DNA from: Pseudomonadota bacterium
GTDB taxonomy: Bacteria; Pseudomonadota; Gammaproteobacteria; Acidithiobacillales; Acidithiobacillaceae
DNA: 19,582 bases
NCBI GenBank assembly: GCA_021839095.1
Contig: JAKCBU010000003.1
Coordinates: 1-19,582 of the forward strand
Direction: 5' to 3'
The position numbers and the translations under genes are program-made. Shown here piece by piece: positions 14,873-19,582 of this stretch. Each line of letters opens with the position of its first letter. The stretch's first letter is position 1. The notes under the pieces were generated by a model that searched no databases, was not told where the DNA came from, and saw only the letters and a program-made list of their open reading frames with translations.

Positions 14873-16098
14873 GCGCGATCTCCTTCGGCGAAGAAGTCGC
14901 TCACGATGTTTTGCAGGTCCTTCACCAACTGCGGGGATTTATGGCGCAACGCGGGAGAGATTTGCATGGCAAAGCCCGTGTTTTCATCGACGGCCAAGGT
15001 CTCCAGTTCCGGACTCAAACCGGCGATTAGCGGCGAGAGCGGACGCTGCCTGCTGGCCGGTGTGGGCGGCTCAGGTGTCGTGACGGCCTGCGGAGTGACG
15101 GAATGCGTGACGGGACGCTTCGGCTTCTTGCCCTTCTTGGCCATAGCCGCCTGCTTCTTGGCCAGTTTTTCGCGCCGCTTGCGTTTTTCGCGCCGGGCTT
15201 CGTTTTCGAGTCGCATGCCCTCCAGAGCGGTCAAGGCTCGCTGGTAGGCCTCCTGATAGGCTTCTTCCCGCTCCCCATCGGGCGCACCCGCGCTTTGTGT
15301 ATTAGTACTATTTTGATGATGGATCGGAGTAAACGGATTATTGTTGTCGGCTTTCGCTTCGGGAACCCTGTCGAAGGTCTGTCGGGTATCCTCGGCTTCA
15401 GGAGAAAAGGAGATTTGTAATCCGTGGGTTGCTGATGTCACCCCCCTGTCGGCTTGAAGGGGCTCCGGGCTGTCGAAGGTCTGTCGGCTTTCCACGGGGT
15501 TTTGTGCGGAGATTTCCGGTGTTTGCAGACGCTGCTGTGGGGCCGGTGCGGTGGGCAGGGGTAACTCCATGGCATCCATCAGACCGGGCAGAAAGGTGCC
15601 GGTGGTGCCATCCCGCTGACGGAAGCGGTCCATGGAAATGCAGTTCTCGCTTTCGGCGATGGCGGCCGCGACTTCCCGATGATAGGCAACAGTATCGGCC
15701 TCTTTCTTCAGGGCCTCGGACGCATCCGAATAGGCCATCGGCAGGTAGAACATCAGGAAGTCCTCCTGGCGATCCGTCCGGTACTCCAGCAAGCCTACCT
15801 TGACCATCTGGCCTACCAGTCGGCGGGCCTTGGAAACGCTGGCGGTCACCGCCTTGCGTCCGCGTGCGGAATCCCGATGCAACCACTGGCTGATCTCCAG
15901 CCAGGAAATGCGGCGTTTTTTGCCGCCCACCACACCGGTCGCAAAGTCCATGCGGCGACGCAGATTCATGTACAGCGGATAGGCTTCGATGGGTGCCAGT
16001 TCCAGGGCATCGTGTTCTTCGTCGTCCACCATGTAGCGACCCATCTCAGCATCCTCCCGATACAGACCAACGAGCGGAAACTGAACAATCGAATCCAT
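14869..16098 (-). CDS. Winged-helix replication-initiator-like protein
   Basis: A 409-residue protein. Residues about 60-130 (RISWLEISQWLHRDSARGRKAVTASVSKARRLVGQMVKVGLLEYRTD, described in parts) have the pattern of a winged-helix domain. A long polar middle part follows, then a very basic helical stretch (REKRKRREKLAKKQAAM, about 305-322) and a C-terminal helical piece with SPQLVKDLQNIVSDFFAEG. A DNA-binding protein coupled to a DnaC-like loader is the layout of phage O/P or DnaT/DnaC replication pairs, so an origin-binding initiator is likely; direct family identity was not recognised. I prefer ATG 16098, which has GAGGA 6 nt upstream, over ATG 16104. Two 21-bp motif repeats lie 200 bp upstream. 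Confidence 0.65.
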   Translation of the reverse strand: MDSIVQFPLVGLYREDAEMGRYMVDDEEHDALELAPIEAYPLYMNLRRRMDFATGVVGGKKRRISWLEISQWLHRDSARGRKAVTASVSKARRLVGQMVKVGLLEYRTDRQEDFLMFYLPMAYSDASEALKKEADTVAYHREVAAAIAESENCISMDRFRQRDGTTGTFLPGLMDAMELPLPTAPAPQQRLQTPEISAQNPVESRQTFDSPEPLQADRGVTSATHGLQISFSPEAEDTRQTFDRVPEAKADNNNPFTPIHHQNSTNTQSAGAPDGEREEAYQEAYQRALTALEGMRLENEARREKRKRREKLAKKQAAMAKKGKKPKRPVTHSVTPQAVTTPEPPTPASRQRPLSPLIAGLSPELETLAVDENTGFAMQISPALRHKSPQLVKDLQNIVSDFFAEGDRA

Positions 16099-16128
16099 TT
16101 GCATTCCTCAGCGAAATACACATATAAT
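16099..16128 (+). promoter_or_regulatory. Promoter for a candidate antisense RNA
   Basis: On the plus strand TTGCAT (16099-16104) is followed after 18 bp by a perfect TATAAT (16123-16128). It points away from the minus-strand initiator gene and across its leader, with no plus-strand gene downstream, only a terminator. Confidence 0.45.
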
Positions 16129-16134
16129 TACCTC

Positions 16135-16184
16135 ATCATTTTTGAATTTTGGCCGACCTTCATGAGGTTCGGCCTTATTTTTTG
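16135..16184 (+). ncRNA. Candidate short antisense RNA over the initiator leader
   Basis: A transcript from the promoter at 16099-16128 would start near 16135 and end at the terminator at 16184, giving about 50 nt: an unstructured A/U-rich 5' part and one strong hairpin. It would be complementary to the leader of the initiator mRNA if that mRNA starts upstream of 16184. Counter-transcribed RNAs of this layout control replication in several plasmid families. No direct evidence of transcription. Confidence 0.35.
16151..16184 (+). terminator. Rho-independent terminator on the plus strand
   Basis: GGCCGACCT (16151-16159) pairs with AGGTTCGGCC (16165-16174) with one bulged base and a 5-nt loop, followed by TTATTTTTT. 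The opposite strand has no T-tract after the hairpin, so it works in the plus direction. Confidence 0.7.
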
Positions 16185-16254
16185 CCCGCAGTCTGGCTGC
16201 AAGCCCCCGGAATGGCCGTACATCCGCCATCCTTGAAGGCACTTATAACACGGG

Positions 16255-16265
16255 AAAACCTTTTT
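16255..16265 (+). repeat. AAACCTTTTT motif copy
   Basis: Single plus-oriented copy, AAAACCTTTTT, 39 bp from the left 21-bp repeat pair. Member of the motif family described under findings. Confidence 0.5.
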
Positions 16266-16298
16266 ATTTTTAGTGTGTTGGGAGCGTTTTTTCTGGCC

Positions 16299-16340
16299 TT
16301 TGCAAAAAGGTTTCAGCCTTTTGCAAAAAGGTTTCTGAGC
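16299..16340 (-). repeat. Two 21-bp iteron-like direct repeats
   Basis: TTTGCAAAAAGGTTTC occurs at 16299-16314 and again at 16320-16335, exactly 21 bp apart (two helical turns); reverse-complement core AAACCTTTTTGCAAA. The repeats lie between the small ORF at 16370 and the initiator-like gene, the usual place for initiator-binding iterons or an autoregulatory operator. Confidence 0.65.
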
Positions 16341-16369
16341 GAAATTCGCCTACCTTGTCTGTGCGACCC

Positions 16370-16621
16370 TCAGCGGGTTGAGACGGGAATCCGGCGTTTG
16401 CGGTGAATCACCACGGGGACGGGCTGCTGCACGGATGGGGCGATGACCTGTGCCACTTTCGGGTCCGTTATGGGCAACGGTAGGTCACGAGGGTAATGAA
16501 AAGCCTGTCGTCGCTGGGAGATTGTATTGGCATCACCGTGCGGATGTGGATGCGACTTTTCCGCCGTATCTGATGCACGAAGTGCGGGCCTTGCGGCGAC
16601 TGGATCCATGGCGGGATCCAC
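16370..16621 (-). CDS. Small proline-rich ORF, doubtful
   Basis: An 83-codon frame with GTG start (16621) or ATG at 16609. The product is rich in Pro, Arg and His, ending PVVIHRKRRIPVSTR; a segment LPLPITDPKVAQVIAPSVQQPVPVV looks protein-like. No ribosome binding site precedes the start. The frame is open 27 further codons upstream to the TGA that ends the 139-residue ORF, so it is the same frame as that ORF and may be the tail of one gene broken by a stop. No family recognised. Confidence 0.35.
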   Translation of the reverse strand: MDPAMDPVAARPALRASDTAEKSHPHPHGDANTISQRRQAFHYPRDLPLPITDPKVAQVIAPSVQQPVPVVIHRKRRIPVSTR

Positions 16622-16702
16622 GGCGGGCTCAATAGGACGGAGTTTGCGGAAGCCGTACTGCGGTGCGTTGATCTTCTTTCTACTAATTGAAGCACTCCAT
16701 AA

Positions 16703-17122
16703 TCAGGAAGCAGAGGCCAGAGACAACACCAAGTGACACTGGCCAACGACCGTGTGCGCGGTTCGATGATGGGTGTGCGGTACCCACTTCCAGCCTTCCG
16801 GATCGCCTGGGTGTGTCCGGCACGATTGGGCTAGATAGCCTCTGGCGATATGCACCTTACCAAAGTCCACTTGTAAGCGCACGCCTGAAGTATTGCGAAT
16901 CTTCCACATCCCCGGCCCGCCACGAAACTGGTAGCCCAGCATATTCAATGGCCATGCCCCCGCTCTGACCGAGACGATCTCGTAATTATGGGGTGCCGTC
17001 TGATCCAGCGCGCGCCGCAGAAACTGTGCGACTATCAGAAAAATCAGAAAAGCAAGGAGTGCGGCAATGCCGATGCGCTCAGGATGACCTTTCAATCTCT
17101 CTCGGAGTTTTTGACTCAGCAT
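16703..17122 (-). CDS. Small membrane-anchored protein, unknown
   Basis: A 139-residue frame: basic N-terminus (QKLRERLKGHPER), one membrane span (about 17-34), then a periplasmic-type segment with YEIVSVRAGAWPLNMLGYQFRGGPGMWKIRNTSG. The last 25 residues (His- and Thr-rich) look less natural. The start has only a weak GGAAAT site. The same frame continues after its TGA into the next small ORF, so decay or a sequencing error is possible. It lies between the two motif-bearing intergenic regions. Function unknown. Confidence 0.55.
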   Translation of the reverse strand: MLSQKLRERLKGHPERIGIAALLAFLIFLIVAQFLRRALDQTAPHNYEIVSVRAGAWPLNMLGYQFRGGPGMWKIRNTSGVRLQVDFGKVHIARGYLAQSCRTHPGDPEGWKWVPHTHHRTAHTVVGQCHLVLSLASAS

Positions 17123-17170
17123 GGATTATTTCCGGGAGATACGGAAAGCGATTGTGCGGGAAGTCATAGC

Positions 17171-17211
17171 CATGAAAAACCTTTTCTGAGCACCTATAAA
17201 CCTTTTTCATG
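17171..17211. repeat. Motif pair inside a 9-bp inverted repeat
   Basis: AAACCTTTT occurs at 17177-17185 and 17198-17206, again exactly 21 bp apart and in the same direction. The pair is bracketed by CATGAAAAA (17171-17179) and TTTTTCATG (17203-17211), a perfect 9-bp inverted repeat. It sits 49 bp upstream of the minus-strand 139-residue ORF in the divergent control region. A degenerate copy (ACCCTTTTTGC) is at 17264-17274. Confidence 0.6.
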
Positions 17212-17334
17212 AATGGCAATAATCCGCACATTCGCCGTCTCATACCCTATTAAGACTAGGAATACCCTTTTTGCTTTGTGGTTAAACGGATCAAAGCGCC
17301 AAACAACCTAACTACATAGTCGGCAATCTTTTTA

Positions 17335-17364
17335 TTGATCGGTGAAACCTTTTATATTTATACT
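17335..17364 (+). promoter_or_regulatory. Probable promoter of the ParB-like gene with embedded motif
   Basis: TTGATC (17335-17340) and TATACT (17359-17364) are separated by 18 bp, a good sigma-70 match. AAACCTTTT (17345-17353) lies within the spacer, so a protein bound there would block RNA polymerase. The ParB-like ATG follows 38 bp after the -10 box. Confidence 0.55.
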
Positions 17365-17402
17365 GACATTAACCTTAATCTGCACAGGACGTAATAAGTA
17401 TT

Positions 17403-19268
17403 ATGCGAACCACAGACATTCTCAGCCTGTTTCAGCAACCCCCCAAAACCATATCCAAGGACGGCGCTCACTACGGGACTCCGTACCGGCACGGAGAAAC
17501 CCCCCTCGGGGAAAATCTCGCCCAGGGCGAAGTCCCCACCAGCATCCGCAAGAGTTTTCGACGGCATCCAGACATCGAAGCCTTGAGCCTGCTGCCGGAC
17601 GCTGACTCGTATAACCGACTCAACAACGACATCGCCATCCACGGCATCCAGGTGCCCATCATCCTCTGGCGCACCACCCGCATCACCAGCGATGAGCGGG
17701 TCATCACAGAATACATCATCGTCGATGGTTACCTGCGCTTGCGCGTCGCGGAAGATCTCAAAGTCCCGCTCGAAAGCATCCCATGGATCGTCAATGAGGA
17801 CATCCAATCTCTGGATGACGCCCTCAACGTCGCTACACGACTCAAGATACACCGTTCACATTACAACGAATGTGAACGCAAGTATATGATCGGATTGCGC
17901 TACCTGCAGGAGAAGAATCGGGTTGGTGCTCCAGAAGGTAGCCAGAATGCACTAAAGCATGATCCAGAAGAATCGGGGTTAGAAGAAAACCAAATGCAGA
18001 CTAACAATAATATGGCAAACGTTGCCACATTAAATTCCGCTGGACAGCAACACCTCACACTCACATCTGAGCGTATCGCCAAAGAACTTCAGCTATCCCC
18101 ACGCTCTGTTAGGAATCATGCCAAAACCGCCAGGAACATCGAGATCGTCGTTGATGAGATCGTCGAGCGCTGGAAAGTCGGCCGCGCCAATGCCGTGCGC
18201 TGTTGCACACAACTTTATCTGGAGAAATACGACAAAAATGGCGCACCCGTCGATACCAGACAGGTTACCGCAGGCGACTGGGCACGTATTGATGTAGCCC
18301 CCGGTTGCCTCGATGGCTTCCCGCTGAAGGTCAAAACCAATAACGTCTATACCGGCAAGGAACTGGATAGCAACGCCCTCAGTCACTACCACGATGAGCG
18401 CGAGGCCGCGATCATTGAGGCTGTCCGCACTATCGTCACACCACCGCGCATGAAAAAAGACTATGTGGATTATGTCGATGTCTCATACACGGTAACCCCG
18501 AGCACACCGCAAGCGCAGATCGAACAGGACTACATCGCCAGGGAAGCCAAGTTCTTGAGGATGACCGTCGATTTGTCCCCAGAGGAATGCCAACAAGACC
18601 CCGAATGGGTCGCCTGGGACAAAGCCAAAAAAGAGCGTCTGATCGTTGTGCTCGAAAAAGCGGCGCTCACAGATCCCAACAAAGAGGAACGCCTGTACGC
18701 GCTCCGCTCTCTGGCACGCATGAACCACCCCTTGCCGACCGACGAGTTGGACGAAAAAGAGATGGAGATCATCCGGCGTAGCCGCGATATCCAAGACCCC
18801 CCTTCTCAGGAGTCCGCGCTGACACTACTCCGGGAAGCGGTCCCCCTGGACGCCGACTGGAAGCACTACTCCGAGACCGCACAACACTGGAGCAGGACCT
18901 TCCGGCAGTTCCGGGACGCACTCAATAATCTCGAAGACGCCACCGATGCCATGGTCACCGAGTCCAGAATGCTCCGCGATAAATATGACCGCGAAGAAAT
19001 CGAGGGATTATCCACCTGGCAGGGACCCGAAGCGGTACGACTCAAAGAGGTCTTCCTGGAAATCGCGAAAGTGCTGGTCGATACCACGGCCAATCACCCC
19101 TATCTGGTGGTCAACCGCGACAGCAGCATCCAGAACCGCATCAAACAGATGGTCATTGAGGCATTCGACAATTTTGAGATCGCCGCCGCCGATACGGCTG
19201 GAGAAATCCGCGTATCAACCCGCTACCTCACCCATCGCAATAGCCGGAGCACAGACGCCCATTCCTGA
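17403..19268 (+). CDS. Large ParB-like DNA-binding protein
   Basis: A 621-residue protein. Residues about 65-165 match the ParB/Srx-type N-terminal domain: NRLNNDIAIHGIQVPIIL, then EYIIVDGYLRLRVAEDL and a helical end with RLKIHRSHYNECERKYM. A helix-turn-helix follows at about 219-243 (LTSERIAKELQLSPRSVRNHAKTA). Between them residues 170-215 are Asn/Gln/Glu-rich and visibly lower in GC. The C-terminal 370 residues are long, charged and helical, and not a recognised ParB dimerisation domain, so it is about twice the usual ParB length. It may partition the element or regulate its genes, perhaps through the AAACCTTTT sites. No ParA is next to it. AGGA lies 13 nt before the ATG. Confidence 0.75.
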   Translation: MRTTDILSLFQQPPKTISKDGAHYGTPYRHGETPLGENLAQGEVPTSIRKSFRRHPDIEALSLLPDADSYNRLNNDIAIHGIQVPIILWRTTRITSDERVITEYIIVDGYLRLRVAEDLKVPLESIPWIVNEDIQSLDDALNVATRLKIHRSHYNECERKYMIGLRYLQEKNRVGAPEGSQNALKHDPEESGLEENQMQTNNNMANVATLNSAGQQHLTLTSERIAKELQLSPRSVRNHAKTARNIEIVVDEIVERWKVGRANAVRCCTQLYLEKYDKNGAPVDTRQVTAGDWARIDVAPGCLDGFPLKVKTNNVYTGKELDSNALSHYHDEREAAIIEAVRTIVTPPRMKKDYVDYVDVSYTVTPSTPQAQIEQDYIAREAKFLRMTVDLSPEECQQDPEWVAWDKAKKERLIVVLEKAALTDPNKEERLYALRSLARMNHPLPTDELDEKEMEIIRRSRDIQDPPSQESALTLLREAVPLDADWKHYSETAQHWSRTFRQFRDALNNLEDATDAMVTESRMLRDKYDREEIEGLSTWQGPEAVRLKEVFLEIAKVLVDTTANHPYLVVNRDSSIQNRIKQMVIEAFDNFEIAAADTAGEIRVSTRYLTHRNSRSTDAHS

Positions 19269-19278
19269 TACCACTCCC

Positions 19279-19582
19279 ATGCAAGCCGCTTCAAAAACCA
19301 CAACGTCCCTCACCATTGAACAGGAAAAGGCGTTGGCCAATACCGATTTTGCCCGGAGAATGAGACGGCGACAGTCGGTGTATGTCGCCTATGCCGGAGC
19401 CGGGAAAACCTTCATCATCCTGCGCACGGCGGAACGACTCGACGGTGAGGTTCTGATCCTTGCTTTCAATTCTGCCATCATCCGGGATCTGCAACCGAAG
19501 CTCCGCACGCTCGGCAACCGGGTACGCGGACTCACCAGCCACCAGCTCGCCCTGCAAAGCCTGCCCGACGATTTCCAGCGCG
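19279..19582 (+). CDS. UvrD/Rep-like superfamily 1 helicase, N-terminal fragment (runs off right edge)
   Basis: An open frame of 101 codons from ATG 19279, 10 bp after the ParB-like stop. It has the SF1 Q-motif region (LTIEQEKAL) and Walker A AYAGAGKT followed by FIILRTAERL, then VLILAFNSAIIRDLQPKL, which is motif Ia, and GLTSHQLAL. This is the start of a UvrD-type 3'-5' DNA helicase, probably used in element replication or repair of transferred strands. Motifs II-VI lie beyond the edge. Confidence 0.85.
   Translation, partial: MQAASKTTTSLTIEQEKALANTDFARRMRRRQSVYVAYAGAGKTFIILRTAERLDGEVLILAFNSAIIRDLQPKLRTLGNRVRGLTSHQLALQSLPDDFQR

Noticed and set aside
16255..16340. CRISPR array
   Set aside because: Only two direct repeats with no variable spacers of proper length; iteron-like repeats fit better.
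16468..16746. Alternative 92-codon minus-strand frame overlapping the 83-codon ORF
   Set aside because: Trp/Cys/Ser-rich composition typical of a non-coding frame and no ribosome binding site; the 83-codon frame is slightly more credible.
17174..17191. Tiny plus-strand leader peptide frame (MKNLF)
   Set aside because: Coincides with the AAACCTTTT motif and has no supporting ribosome binding site; the repeat explains the sequence better.
1..19582. tRNA or rRNA genes
   Set aside because: No cloverleaf or rRNA-like sequence was noticed on either strand.

Overview
The window reads as part of a conjugative plasmid or integrative conjugative element of a fairly GC-rich proteobacterium. Host is my inference only: an Acidithiobacillus-like or related beta/gammaproteobacterial host would fit, but there is no rRNA or core gene to prove it. 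Most genes lie on the minus strand in tight, translationally coupled runs (many ATGA or TGATG overlaps); the right-hand 2.2 kb is transcribed the other way.

Right to left on the minus strand: (1) 16.1-17.4 kb is an AT-rich control region holding two small unrecognised ORFs and at least six copies of an AAACCTTTT motif, including two pairs at exactly 21-bp spacing, which look like iterons or operators. A short candidate antisense RNA with its own promoter and terminator lies over the leader of the next gene. (2) 12.9-16.1 kb is a replication-like module: a winged-helix-type protein, a DnaC/IstB-like helicase loader with a zinc motif, and a second AAA+ ATPase. (3) 6.9-12.9 kb is the core of a type IVB (Dot/Icm, IncI Tra-like) secretion system: DotJ-, DotI-, DotH- and DotG-like proteins, an unexpected sigma-factor-like protein, then DotF- and DotE-like proteins and an exported protein. 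(4) 4.17-6.92 kb carries a lytic transglycosylase with a degenerate second copy of its fold, a TcpQ/PilL-like protein, a cold-shock/zinc-ribbon/CFIATA fusion and a lipoprotein, closed by a rho-independent terminator. (5) 0.24-4.03 kb is a separate operon behind its own probable promoter: a DEDDh exonuclease, an unknown soluble protein, a small membrane protein, a small ribbon-helix-helix-like protein and a secreted DsbC/G-like protein with a CXXS active site. An IS-type transposase fragment runs off the left edge.

On the plus strand a large ParB-like protein is followed by the start of a UvrD-like helicase that runs off the right edge. A copy of the AAACCTTTT motif sits inside the probable ParB promoter, so one regulator may tie replication, partition and transfer together.

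Together these encode maintenance (Rep-like, DnaC-like, ParB-like) and the envelope-spanning channel of a conjugation machine. The motor ATPases (DotB/DotL/DotO), DotA, DotC, DotD and the relaxase are not in the window. The least familiar parts are the sigma-like gene inside the channel operon, the dispersed iteron family with the antisense RNA candidate, and the exonuclease-headed operon.
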